Origin: an uncultured Clostridia bacterium
Lineage (GTDB): Bacteria; Bacillota; Clostridia; Oscillospirales; Ruminococcaceae
Reading direction: 5' to 3'
Length of the DNA: 64,000 bases
Assembly (NCBI GenBank): GCA_947589215.1
Contig: CANQCL010000003.1
Span: forward strand, 108,427-172,426
Position 1 is the stretch's first letter. Every line of letters begins with the position of its first letter. The translations under genes and the position numbers were made by a program. Shown here one piece after another: positions 1 through 7,230 of the stretch. Below the pieces are notes generated by a model. The model was not told the origin of the DNA. It searched no databases and saw nothing but the letters and a program-made list of their open reading frames with translations.

Positions 1-1002
1 TACGATGATCTGCGGTATGTTTGCATATGTTTCAACATTGTTTAAAATTGTCGGCTTGCCGAACAAGCCCTTTTCAGCAGGGAACGGCGGACGAGGACGA
101 GGCTCGCCTCTGTTGCCTTCAATAGACGTCATAAGAGCAGTTTCCTCACCGCAAACGAAAGCTCCTGCGCCGAGACGCAGACCGATGTCAAAATCAAAGC
201 CTGTGCCGAAGATGTCTTTACCTAAAAGTCCGTACTCTCTCGCTTGATTGATAGCGATTTCCAGACGCTTAACAGCGATAGGATACTCAGCACGAACGTA
301 AATATAACCCTGTGAAGCTCCGATTGCATAGCCTGCAATAGCCATAGCCTCTAAAACGACGTGCGGGTCGCCCTCTAATACAGAACGGTCCATAAATGCT
401 CCCGGATCGCCCTCGTCGGCGTTACAGCAAACGTATTTCTGGTCAGCGTCGGGAACGATATTGCGGGCAAGCTTCCACTTCATACCTGTCGGGAAGCCGC
501 CGCCTCCGCGTCCTCTAAGACCCGAGTCGAGAATAGTCTGAATAACTTCCTCAGGCGTCATTTCGGTAAGAACCTTACCCAAAGCCTCATATCCGCCTGT
601 GCCTATATATTCTTCAATATTTTCGGGGTTGATAACACCGCAGTTTCTCAATGCGACACGGTGCTGTTTCTTGTAGAAAGCTGTGTCGTTAAGCGATTTT
701 ATACCTTTGTCGGTAACAGTCTCGTCGTAAACAAGACGTGAAACGATTCTTCCCTTTAACAAATGCTCCGATACGATTTCGGGAATGTCGTCTACCTTGA
801 CCATTGAGTAGAATGTACCCTCCGGATAGATTATCATAATCGGTCCCAAAGCGCAGAGCCCGAAACAGCCGGTCTTTACGACCTGAACCTCGTCGGATAA
901 CCCGTTTTTGGCAATTTCGCTTTCCAGCTTTTCAACTATTTGTGCACTTCCGGATGAAGTACAGCCTGTTCCGCCGCATACTAAAACGTGTGAACGATAC
1001 AT
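1..1002 (-). CDS. hndC: NADP/NAD-reducing [FeFe]-hydrogenase, NuoF-like flavin subunit (HndC/HydB), 3' end outside window
   Basis: Reading the minus strand from ATG at 1002 gives an open frame running off the left edge (334 residues seen). The start has an AAGGAGGAG site 7 nt upstream. The N-terminus (LVCGGTGCTSSGS) is the thioredoxin-like [2Fe-2S] domain fused to this subunit in hydrogenases. It is followed by the NuoF core with the FMN/NADH-binding stretches GGFPTGMKW, CNADEGDPGAFMDR and GAGAFVCGEETALM. In this family the subunit passes electrons between NAD(P)H, FMN and Fe-S centres, and in bifurcating enzymes also ferredoxin. The C-terminal iron-sulfur part and the catalytic hydrogenase subunit are expected just left of the window. 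It is last visible of four genes; its ribosome site overlaps the stop of hndB. Confidence 0.9.
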   Translation of the reverse strand, partial: MYRSHVLVCGGTGCTSSGSAQIVEKLESEIAKNGLSDEVQVVKTGCFGLCALGPIMIIYPEGTFYSMVKVDDIPEIVSEHLLKGRIVSRLVYDETVTDKGIKSLNDTAFYKKQHRVALRNCGVINPENIEEYIGTGGYEALGKVLTEMTPEEVIQTILDSGLRGRGGGGFPTGMKWKLARNIVPDADQKYVCCNADEGDPGAFMDRSVLEGDPHVVLEAMAIAGYAIGASQGYIYVRAEYPIAVKRLEIAINQAREYGLLGKDIFGTGFDFDIGLRLGAGAFVCGEETALMTSIEGNRGEPRPRPPFPAEKGLFGKPTILNNVETYANIPQIIV

Positions 1003-1016
1003 ATACGTACTCCTCC

Positions 1017-1379
1017 TTAACTAATTGTATAATCAGAAACTATCTGACCTCTTATCAAATGACGGTCGATAACTTCCTTTGCTTTTTCAGCAGTCATTTT
1101 AATGTATGTAACCTTGTCTTTGCCAGGCTCCATAATTTCAACTATCGGCTCATATTTACACATTCCGATACATCCGGTCTGCGTAACCATAACCTTATCG
1201 CCGATACCTTTTTCGGCAACGCCCTCAACGAAAGCGTTCAATACCGGTCTTGCACCGGCGGCAATTCCGCAGGTTGCCATTCCGACAACTACACGGGTAA
1301 CATTATCGTCTTCATCTCGAAGTCCGACTTGTCCCTGCATTTTTTCACGGATAGCTCTTAACTCTTCTAGTGACTTCAT
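1017..1379 (-). CDS. hndB: Thioredoxin-like [2Fe-2S] subunit of the hydrogenase (HndB type)
   Basis: A 120-aa cytoplasmic protein with the thioredoxin-like [2Fe-2S] ferredoxin fold. Candidate cluster cysteines are in ATCGIAAGA near residue 36 and in QTGCIGMCKYEP near residues 69-73, the spacing expected for this family. HndB is the small electron-transfer subunit of NADP-reducing hydrogenases. The ATG at 1379 follows GGGAGGAAA. It lies 15 nt upstream of hndC and 25 nt downstream of the GHKL ATPase, so co-transcription is very likely. The assignment rests on family resemblance and on position between hndA and hndC. Confidence 0.88.
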   Translation of the reverse strand: MKSLEELRAIREKMQGQVGLRDEDDNVTRVVVGMATCGIAAGARPVLNAFVEGVAEKGIGDKVMVTQTGCIGMCKYEPIVEIMEPGKDKVTYIKMTAEKAKEVIDRHLIRGQIVSDYTIS

Positions 1380-1404
1380 TAAATATTTCCTCCCATTTAG
1401 TCTT

Positions 1405-1962
1405 TTAAATAATCAGGCCCTGATCGACCTCTTCCTTATTGGATTTGAGAAAATCCATTATATAAGCTGAAATTTCGGGAACGTCAAACGGAACATCTCC
1501 TAAAATTTCACGAAACTCTCGTGTATCCAGCTTAAAAGATTTGTCGTTTACTGTATAGGTGTAAACAAAATCAATGTTTTTGTTCAACGTGATTAAACTG
1601 TGCATTGTGCTTGACATATCGCCAAGCGGCATTCTGTCAATGTGGTCAAGCGTGAATATTGCGGTTACCTGTGTTCCCTCGCCGACCTTTGATTTGATTT
1701 CAAAAGAGCCGTCTGTATTTTCAGCCGCCTCCTTGAAAAACGGAACTCCAAGCCCTACCTTTCTGGTAGTTCTTGTTGTAAAGAACGGGTCGCATACCTG
1801 CGAAACCTGTTCTTCAGTCATTCCGCAGCCGTTGTCGTCGATTTTAATAGTCAGCCTGTTGGCTTTTGTGTCAGCCAAAACTGATACCTCAACTAACGAC
1901 GCATTTGCTTTAACAGAATTTTGTGCAACGTCTAATACATTGAGTGATATTTCGGTCATCAT
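1405..1962 (-). CDS. GHKL (HATPase_c) ATP-binding protein embedded in the hydrogenase operon
   Basis: A 185-aa soluble protein with a stand-alone histidine-kinase-type ATPase domain in its first ~105 residues. Visible boxes are the N-box (AQNSVKAN), G1 (DDNGCGM), the FFTT segment and G2 (GLGVPFFK). There is no dimerisation/phosphoacceptor histidine domain, no sensor domain and no membrane segment; the last ~75 residues are a tail I do not recognise. The start codon overlaps the hndA stop by one base (TAATG), indicating translational coupling. GHKL proteins of this kind are known companions of clostridial [FeFe]-hydrogenase genes, where a regulatory or anti-sigma-like role has been suggested. 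The substrate is unknown. Confidence 0.8.
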   Translation of the reverse strand: MMTEISLNVLDVAQNSVKANASLVEVSVLADTKANRLTIKIDDNGCGMTEEQVSQVCDPFFTTRTTRKVGLGVPFFKEAAENTDGSFEIKSKVGEGTQVTAIFTLDHIDRMPLGDMSSTMHSLITLNKNIDFVYTYTVNDKSFKLDTREFREILGDVPFDVPEISAYIMDFLKSNKEEVDQGLII

Positions 1963-2459
1963 TATTCCGAGTATTTAGCGATGATACCATCAACATCGTC
2001 TACTGTCAAGCGTCCGTAAACGTCGTCGTTGACAGTGAGTACGGGAGCAAGACCGCAAGCACCGATACATCTGCAGTCAACAAGCGTAAACTTTCCGTCT
2101 GAGGTCGTTTCTCCGCCCTTTATTCCCAGCTTTTTGGATAGCTCGTCAAAAATATCGCCCGAGCCTTTTACATAGCACGCCGTTCCGAGACAAACGGAAA
2201 TAGTGTATTTTCCTTTTGGGTTGAGCGTGAACTGCGAGTAGAAGGTAGCTACTCCGTAAATTTTCTCAAGCGGGATATCCATTTCTTCTGCAATGATTTT
2301 TAGAACTTCAATTGGAAGATATCCGTAGATTTCCTGTGCTTCCTGAAGAATAGGCATTAATGCTCCCTTATCATTCTTGCGAGAAGCTATAACTTCTCTG
2401 AGCTTTGCTTCCTGTTCTTTAGTGCCTGAGAAAGGGATAGAACATTCCTTTGCTGCCAT
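1962..2459 (-). CDS. hndA: NuoE-like [2Fe-2S] hydrogenase subunit (HndA/HydC)
   Basis: A 165-aa NuoE/24-kDa family protein. The helical N-terminal half contains LPIEVLKIIAEEM and GVATFYSQF. The thioredoxin-like C-terminal half carries the four [2Fe-2S] cysteines as CLGTAC (C-x4-C) and CRCIGACGLAP (C-x3-C). It transfers electrons between the flavin subunit and the rest of the hydrogenase. It is first in the minus-strand operon, with a good AGGAGG-like site upstream of ATG at 2459. Length and motifs are normal for the family. Confidence 0.92.
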   Translation of the reverse strand: MAAKECSIPFSGTKEQEAKLREVIASRKNDKGALMPILQEAQEIYGYLPIEVLKIIAEEMDIPLEKIYGVATFYSQFTLNPKGKYTISVCLGTACYVKGSGDIFDELSKKLGIKGGETTSDGKFTLVDCRCIGACGLAPVLTVNDDVYGRLTVDDVDGIIAKYSE

Positions 2460-2890
2460 TTGTGAACCTCCTTAATATTTAGTGTAAAATCAGATATATT
2501 TCAATAGCTGAATTTTTAAAGCTGAACTAATCAGCAGAGTTTGGAAAAGGCGTACCTTTTCCTTAGTAATACTCATATAAGTGCTTTTTAATCACTTGTA
2601 GACTATTATAACATATTATCCGTCAAACTGCTATGAACATTATATACATAGACAAGCTTTATTTTTTGTTGAAACTGTACAATTTGTTCATTAATAAATA
2701 AATTTATATCGGTTGGTAATTTTTAAAAGCAAAATGCTCTTGAAAACAAATTGAAAAAATGTTATTATAATGAAGTATATAAATGTATATGTTAAATAAT
2801 ATGATTTAAGAAATATTTTTCAAATATAAATTTAATTCGCTTGACCGAAATTTGGGCTTTTTCACAGCCAAATCAAATAGGAGGATAATT
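2460..2890. other. Intergenic region between divergent hydrogenase operons
   Basis: No credible gene is present. Toward the plus strand there is a good promoter (2740-2768). Toward the minus strand the best candidate is an extended -10 (TGTTATAAT read on the minus strand, 2605-2613) without a convincing -35. Between that -10 and hndA lies an 8-bp perfect hairpin at 2543-2562 (GGAAAAGG/CCTTTTCC, 4-nt loop), so hndA mRNA has a leader of roughly 140 nt. I saw no clear Rex-type operator. Confidence 0.55.
2740..2768 (+). promoter_or_regulatory. Promoter for the DRTGG/sensory hydrogenase operon
   Basis: TTGAAA (2740-2745), a 17-bp spacer, then TATTAT (2763-2768), followed by an AT-rich leader of about 115 nt to the ATG at 2891. 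It is the best sigma-A-like match upstream of this operon. Confidence 0.55.
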
Positions 2891-3241
2891 ATGACAATTT
2901 TAGAGGTAAAGGAATTTCTCGATGCAAAAATACTTTGCGGTGAAGAGTATATCGGAAAAGATGTTCATACTGCCTGCGGTTCTGATATGATGAGCGACGT
3001 TCTTGCGTTTGTCAAGGATCAGTCTGTTCTTATTACGGGACTTAACAACCCACAAGTCATAAGAACAGCCGAGATGATGGATATTATCTGCATATGCTTT
3101 GTAAGGGGAAAGATCCCTGATGAAGCTATCATTGAAATGGCGGCAGACAGGGGACTTGTTCTGATGGCTACGGATATGAGAATGTTTGAAGCCTGCGGAA
3201 TACTGTACGAAAAGGGACTTCGCGGAGGTGCTAAACATTGA
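2891..3241 (+). CDS. DRTGG-domain protein, first copy
   Basis: A 116-aa soluble protein that resembles the DRTGG domain found next to [FeFe]-hydrogenase and GHKL genes in Clostridia. The start is ATG at 2891, directly after AGGAGGATAATT. A longer frame reaching back to 2852 lacks a ribosome site. It contains a hydrophobic core (SVLITGLNNPQVIRTAEMM) and two cysteines in DIICICF. A related 114-aa protein is encoded at 5026, so the operon has two paralogues. The biochemical role of DRTGG domains is not settled; ligand binding is one suggestion. Its stop overlaps the TTG start of the next gene. Confidence 0.75.
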   Translation: MTILEVKEFLDAKILCGEEYIGKDVHTACGSDMMSDVLAFVKDQSVLITGLNNPQVIRTAEMMDIICICFVRGKIPDEAIIEMAADRGLVLMATDMRMFEACGILYEKGLRGGAKH

Positions 3242-3663
3242 GTACGTCTGTGAAATTCAAATACACTGTTGACGGAGAGGATTTCACTCGTGCAGGAGAG
3301 GCTTCCAGCGACGTTAAGGGAAAGCTCAAGCAAATGGGAGTAAGCCCTGATGTTGTTAGAAAGGTCGCTATCGCAATGTACGAGGGCGAGATAAATATGG
3401 TCGTTCACGCAAAGGGCGGCGATATTACAGTTGAGGTAACGCCAACAGAAATAATTATGACGCTGAAGGACGTAGGTCCGGGAATACCCGATGTGGAAAA
3501 GGCTATGCAGGCGGGGTATTCGACAGCAAATGAAAATATAAGGTCTCTTGGCTTTGGAGCAGGTATGGGACTGCCAAATATGAAAAAGTATTCTGATGAG
3601 CTTGCAATAGAAACAGAACTGGGTGTGGGAACTACAGTTGTTATGAAGGTTAAAATAAATTAG
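3238..3663 (+). CDS. RsbW/RsbT-like GHKL serine kinase or anti-sigma regulatory factor
   Basis: A 141-aa single-domain GHKL ATPase. An N-box-like helix (AMYEGEINMVVHA), G1 (DVGPGIPD) and the glycine-rich G2 lid (GFGAGMGLPNMKKY) are all visible, as in RsbW/SpoIIAB/RsbT proteins. The start is TTG at 3238, supported by GGAGGTG 5 nt upstream and by a 4-nt overlap with the stop of the preceding gene. No STAS partner is encoded in the window. In context it probably forms a signalling module with the two DRTGG proteins and the hydrogenase-like protein downstream; that role is inferred. Confidence 0.82.
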   Translation: MSTSVKFKYTVDGEDFTRAGEASSDVKGKLKQMGVSPDVVRKVAIAMYEGEINMVVHAKGGDITVEVTPTEIIMTLKDVGPGIPDVEKAMQAGYSTANENIRSLGFGAGMGLPNMKKYSDELAIETELGVGTTVVMKVKIN

Positions 3664-3719
3664 ATTTAATTGCAAATACATAATTTAATGAGAATTTGTA
3701 CAGAAGTGAGGTGTGGGGA

Positions 3720-4994
3720 ATGGAGAATTTTACAAATTCAGTAAGGCTTGATAAGGATCTGTGCAAGGGCTGTATACATTGTATAAAGCGCTGTCCTACT
3801 CAGGCTATAAGAGTTAGAAACGGAAAGGCTCATATTATTCCCGAATTTTGTATAGACTGCGGAGAATGTATAAGGGTTTGCCCTCACCACGCAAAAAAGA
3901 CCCATTACGATTCGCTGGATGTTTTAGATAAATATGAATATAAGGTAGCGCTTCCTGCGCCGTCTTTTTATGCTCAATTCAATAATTTAGAGGATATTAA
4001 TATAGTTTTGCGCGCTCTAAAGCATATGGGCTTTGATGATGTGTTCGAGGTCTCTGCGGCGGCTGAGCTTGTTTCGCAGCTTTCGAGAGAGTACATAGAA
4101 AAGCACAAGGATAAGGCGCCGTTTATAAGCTCGGCTTGTCCGTCGGTAGTAAGGCTTATACGGGTGAGATTTCCTAATCTTATTGAGCATATTCTGCCGA
4201 TAAACGCACCTGTCGAAATAGCCGCAGAGGAGGCTGCTAAGAAAGCTCTGAAGGAGACGGGGCTTCCTAGAGAGAAAATAGGGATAGTATTTTTATCTCC
4301 GTGTCCTGCCAAAGTCTCGGCGGCGAAACACCCGATAGTTAATGAAAAATCTGAAATAGACGCAGTTGTCGCTATCAAGCACGTTTATAAAGAAATCCTG
4401 CCGTATATGGTCGAGGCTCAGAATGAAAACGACGATCTTTTGCAGGCAGGTAAAATAGGCATAAGCTGGGGAGCGTCAGGCGGAGAAGCAGGAGGTCTTT
4501 TGACTGACAGCTATCTTGCCGCCGACGGCATAGAAAATGTTATAAAGGTGTTAGAGGAGCTGGAGGATCAGAAAATCTCAAACCTTGACTTTATAGAGCT
4601 TAACGCTTGCTCTGGAGGCTGTGTTGGCGGAGTTTTGCAGGTGGAAAACCCGTATGTTGCAAAATCAAAGCTAAAGCATCTAAGAAAATATATGCCTGTT
4701 GCTAAAAACCATATTGAAGAATCAAGTGATGTAAACAAGGCTTATTGGGATAAGGATTTAGAGTATCAGCCCGTGTTCAATTTGGGACGTGATTTTGCTG
4801 ACGGTCTGGCTAAAATGGAGCAGGTCGAACAGCTTTGCAAAAAGCTGCCCGGTCTTGACTGCGGTTCGTGCGGCGCGCCGACATGTAAAGCGTTAGCTGA
4901 GGATATTGTCAGGGGAATTGCAAATGAGAAGGATTGTATTTATCTTCTTCGTGAGTATATACATAAATTATCAAGTGATTTGAAAAAGATTTAG
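3720..4994 (+). CDS. Sensory-type [FeFe]-hydrogenase (HydS-like), no PAS domain
   Basis: A 424-aa protein. It has two N-terminal [4Fe-4S] ferredoxin motifs (CKGCIHCIKRC near residue 15, CIDCGECIRVC near 44), then the H-cluster domain, then a C-terminal cysteine motif (DCGSCGAPTC). H-cluster ligands are conserved: Cys140 (SSACP), Cys195 (SPCPAK), Cys297 and Cys301 (NACSGGC). The residue before Cys140 is Ala139, where catalytic enzymes carry the proton-relay cysteine. That substitution is reported for the putative sensory enzyme HydS of Thermotoga maritima. No PAS domain follows. The ATG at 3720 is preferred over an upstream TTG at 3696 because GTGAGGTG lies just before it. It probably senses H2 or redox state for the divergent hydrogenase operon (inference). 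Confidence 0.85.
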   Translation: MENFTNSVRLDKDLCKGCIHCIKRCPTQAIRVRNGKAHIIPEFCIDCGECIRVCPHHAKKTHYDSLDVLDKYEYKVALPAPSFYAQFNNLEDINIVLRALKHMGFDDVFEVSAAAELVSQLSREYIEKHKDKAPFISSACPSVVRLIRVRFPNLIEHILPINAPVEIAAEEAAKKALKETGLPREKIGIVFLSPCPAKVSAAKHPIVNEKSEIDAVVAIKHVYKEILPYMVEAQNENDDLLQAGKIGISWGASGGEAGGLLTDSYLAADGIENVIKVLEELEDQKISNLDFIELNACSGGCVGGVLQVENPYVAKSKLKHLRKYMPVAKNHIEESSDVNKAYWDKDLEYQPVFNLGRDFADGLAKMEQVEQLCKKLPGLDCGSCGAPTCKALAEDIVRGIANEKDCIYLLREYIHKLSSDLKKI

Positions 4995-5025
4995 TTACAC
5001 CCAAAAATAGAGGTAAGGTGATAAT

Positions 5026-5370
5026 ATGACGGCTTCTGAGCTTATTGAAAAAGCAGGATTTAAGGTATTAAATTTTCCCGATGAAAATAAAGAGAGAAAT
5101 ATCAGCGGAGTGTACTGCTGTGACTTGTTAAGCGTTGTGATGTCAAAGGGCTTTGAGGACTGCGTTTGGATAACCATTATGGGTAACATAAATGCGGTTG
5201 CAGTTGCGGCGCTTACTGAGATGAGCGTTATAGTTCTTGCTGAGGGAACGGCAATAGATGAAAATATGCTCCCAAAAGCTGAGATGCAGGGGATAACGGT
5301 TGTGCAGTCAGACAAGCCTATTTATGAAACGGCAGTTATGATTCACGACCTGCTTAAAGAAAATGCTTAG
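5026..5370 (+). CDS. DRTGG-domain protein, second copy
   Basis: A 114-aa soluble protein similar in size and hydrophobic pattern to the product of 2891-3241 (VWITIMGNINAVAVAALTEMSVIVLAEG corresponds to its central core, shown here only to locate it). The start at 5026 follows AGGTAAGGTGATA. Its last eight bases overlap the start of the PHP gene, so the two are probably translationally coupled. Family membership is by resemblance and context; the function is unknown. Confidence 0.7.
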   Translation: MTASELIEKAGFKVLNFPDENKERNISGVYCCDLLSVVMSKGFEDCVWITIMGNINAVAVAALTEMSVIVLAEGTAIDENMLPKAEMQGITVVQSDKPIYETAVMIHDLLKENA

Positions 5371-6088
5371 CCTGTCTTACGATTTACATATACATTCTTG
5401 TCTGTCGCCTTGCGGGGATAATGAATCTACCCCTGCGAATATCGTCGGAATGGCTTATGTCAAAGAGCTTGATGTTATCGCTCTGTGCGACCACAACACC
5501 TCAAAAAACTGCGTTGCCGCAAGCGAAGTCGCTAAGGCTTACGGCAAGACCCTTATCTGCGGAATGGAGCTTACCACTGAGGAGGAAGTCCACGTTGTAT
5601 GCCTTATGCCCGGTTTGGATAAAGCGCTTGAGCTCGACGAGTATGTAAATCAGAGAATAATGCCTGTAGAGAATAATCCCGATATATTCGGCGAACAACT
5701 AATAATGAACAGCGATGACGAAATAATCGGTCACGAGAACAAGCTGCTTATCAATGCGACGACCATTTCCTTTTCAAAGGTATTTCCGCTGGTCGAAAGT
5801 TTTGGCGGAGTTGCTATACCTGCTCACATAGACAAGCAGGCAAATTCGCTTTTGGCAAACTTAGGTTTTATCCCGCCGGATTCTACATTTAAAACTGTAG
5901 AGCTTAAAAACCTCAATAACCTGCCCGAGCTTAAAGCTCAGCACGATTACTTAAACAGCTGTAAGGTAATAACAAGCTCAGACGCACACTATCTTCGGGA
6001 TATAAACGAGCCTGTGAATTTCCTGCATGCTGAGGAAAATTCATCAGAGGCTGTTATTGAGGCATTAAAGAATCCAAAGATTTTGTAG
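5363..6088 (+). CDS. PHP-domain metal-dependent phosphoesterase
   Basis: A 241-aa PHP superfamily protein. Metal-binding motifs are present in order: DLHIHSCLSPCGD near residue 7, CDHNTS near 42, GMELTTEEEVHVV near 68, PAHID near 153 and SSDAHYLRD near 205. PHP proteins hydrolyse phosphate esters using a bi- or trinuclear metal site; examples are histidinol phosphatase and nucleotide phosphoesterases. The substrate here cannot be read from sequence. Placement as last gene of the sensory-hydrogenase operon, overlapping the DRTGG gene by 8 nt, suggests it turns over a signal or a phosphorylated product. Confidence 0.82.
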   Translation: MLSLSYDLHIHSCLSPCGDNESTPANIVGMAYVKELDVIALCDHNTSKNCVAASEVAKAYGKTLICGMELTTEEEVHVVCLMPGLDKALELDEYVNQRIMPVENNPDIFGEQLIMNSDDEIIGHENKLLINATTISFSKVFPLVESFGGVAIPAHIDKQANSLLANLGFIPPDSTFKTVELKNLNNLPELKAQHDYLNSCKVITSSDAHYLRDINEPVNFLHAEENSSEAVIEALKNPKIL

Positions 6089-6141
6089 ATGTTTTAATAA
6101 ATCAGGGTATGAAAAATTTGCTTATGAATGGAGGATTTAAA

Positions 6142-6513
6142 ATGAAACAATGCTGTCTTCACGAATCGGGAGAGGATTATTTAGAAACCATTTTAATACT
6201 TCACAATAAAACAGGATATGTGCGTTCTATTGATATTGCGACAGAGCTGGGGTATTCAAAGCCGAGCGTGAGCCGTGCTATGGGTATTCTGAAAGCAAAC
6301 GGATATATAACCGTCGAGCCGTCTGGGCAGATAGTTCTAACTAACGAGGGAAGAAAGAAAGCGGAGTCGGTATATCACAGGCATTTAGTAATAACCGATT
6401 TTCTGGAGGGTTTAGGCGTATCAAGGGAAAACGCCGAGCTTGACGCCTGCAAGATAGAGCATATTATTTCGGAGGAGACATTTGCGAGGATCAAGGAAAA
6501 TTGTAATAGATAA
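6142..6513 (+). CDS. DtxR/MntR-family metal-dependent transcriptional regulator
   Basis: A 123-aa regulator with the family's N-terminal winged helix (GEDYLETILIL, then ATELGYSKPSVSRAMGILKANGYI) and the metal/dimerisation helices (VYHRHLVITDFLEGLGV, ELDACKIEHIISEETF). The characteristic Glu/Asp/His/Cys positions are retained. It lacks the SH3-like third domain, like MntR. The start at 6142 follows GGAGGATTTAAA; a longer frame from 6109 lacks a ribosome site. The expected role is Mn2+- or Fe2+-dependent repression of metal uptake, but no transporter gene lies nearby. Its stop codon falls at the beginning of a heptamer repeat tract. Confidence 0.88.
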   Translation: MKQCCLHESGEDYLETILILHNKTGYVRSIDIATELGYSKPSVSRAMGILKANGYITVEPSGQIVLTNEGRKKAESVYHRHLVITDFLEGLGVSRENAELDACKIEHIISEETFARIKENCNR

Positions 6514-6560
6514 TTGACAGTTGACAATGGATAATGGATAATGGATAATGAGTAATTATT
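6508..6560. repeat. AT-rich heptamer tandem repeat (GGATAAT-type)
   Basis: Degenerate 7-bp units (TGACAAT, then GGATAAT three times, then GAGTAAT) fill the gap between two convergent genes. The stop codon of the DtxR gene (TAA in AGATAATTG) and that of the minus-strand gene (6556-6558) both lie at its borders. The same unit recurs at 7128-7170 and about 54860-54921. Confidence 0.75.
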
Positions 6561-6768
6561 TGTACAGCTTTTTACTAAGAGTATTAAACAAATTTCGCAA
6601 ACTTCTTGTTTCTTGCTCTAAACATTCGAGAGCTCCTTGAAAATAATCATCATCATATATATTGTCAAAAAATACAACGAGAACAGATGACAGCCCTGCT
6701 ATCATTTGGGCTTTTTTCTCGATTTCTTCTACTTCTAATACATTAATTTTGTTGTTTGTATTGTCCAT
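6556..6768 (-). CDS. Small acidic hypothetical protein (70 aa)
   Basis: I do not recognise this protein. It is 70 aa from ATG at 6768, which follows AGGAAGTGA at a spacing of about 5 nt; a GTG at 6777 would add three residues. It looks mostly helical, with an acidic N-terminus (NVLEVEEIEKKAQ), a central hydrophobic segment (AGLSSVLVVFFDN) and a charged helix at the C-terminus. There is no signal peptide. It is divergent to the ribbon-helix-helix-like gene at 6943 across 174 bp containing inverted repeats, so the two may be co-regulated. Confidence 0.55.
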   Translation of the reverse strand: MDNTNNKINVLEVEEIEKKAQMIAGLSSVLVVFFDNIYDDDYFQGALECLEQETRSLRNLFNTLSKKLYK

Positions 6769-6792
6769 TGATGTCACTTCCTTTCATATAAC

Positions 6793-6878
6793 GATATCAT
6801 TATATACTGATATCTCTATATAATCAATAGTCAAAACACATAAATATTTTATAATTTTTTTAGTGTATATTGACTATT
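6793..6878. promoter_or_regulatory. Divergent operator region between two small genes
   Basis: Two inverted repeats are visible: GATATCA (6793-6799) with TGATATC (6808-6814), and AATAGTCAA (6826-6834) with TTGACTATT (6870-6878). The second pair places TTGACT, a -35-like hexamer, pointing outward on both strands. A short DNA-binding protein encoded next door is the obvious candidate ligand. Confidence 0.5.
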
Positions 6879-6942
6879 ATGCACAAATATGTTACGTTTT
6901 TAATAAAGAAAATAATTTTATACTACAAAGGTGGTAAAAAAT

Positions 6943-7137
6943 ATGCCGGTTAGTAAAGCTCAAAAAAGAGCAAATGCAAAATATAATAAAAAGCACTATG
7001 ATAGTATGCTTATAAGAGTTCCAAAAGGTAAAAAGGAAAAGATAGTAGCTCATGCAAATGAGTATGATATATCTTTAAACAAGTTTCTTAATCGGGCAGT
7101 TGATGAAGCTATGGAGAGAGATAAAAATAATGGATAA
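6943..7137 (+). CDS. Ribbon-helix-helix (Arc/CopG-like) small DNA-binding protein
   Basis: A 64-aa basic protein from ATG at 6943, preceded by AGGTGG; a longer frame from 6931 overlaps that site and is less likely. The pattern is typical of Arc/CopG-type proteins: a basic N-terminal arm (KAQKRANAKYNKKHYD), a beta strand (SMLIRVPKGKK) and two helices (EKIVAHANEYDI, SLNKFLNRAVDEAMER). Such proteins repress their own promoters and occur as antitoxins or plasmid/phage regulators. No toxin follows. The last codons and the stop lie inside a GGATAAT heptamer tract, so the C-terminus may have been changed by repeat insertion. Confidence 0.7.
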   Translation: MPVSKAQKRANAKYNKKHYDSMLIRVPKGKKEKIVAHANEYDISLNKFLNRAVDEAMERDKNNG

Positions 7138-7170
7138 TTGATAATGGAAAATGGATAATTATTAATGTAA
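7128..7170. repeat. AT-rich heptamer tandem repeat, second tract
   Basis: Units such as GGATAAT, TGATAAT, GGAAAAT and GGATAAT run across the stop codon of the preceding gene. It has the same family and period as the tract at 6508-6560. Confidence 0.7.
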
Positions 7171-7230
7171 TAACGCGAGATAAAATACTTTGATTATTGT
7201 ACAAATATTAAACGCGAAGAGCCACCGGCG

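Noticed and set aside
942..1361. Plus-strand open frames opposite the hnd genes
   Set aside because: They are antisense shadows of clear family members on the minus strand and lack ribosome sites.
2460..2890. Rex operator controlling the hydrogenase genes
   Set aside because: No TTGTTAA-N6-TTAACAA-like site was found by eye, although a degenerate one cannot be excluded.
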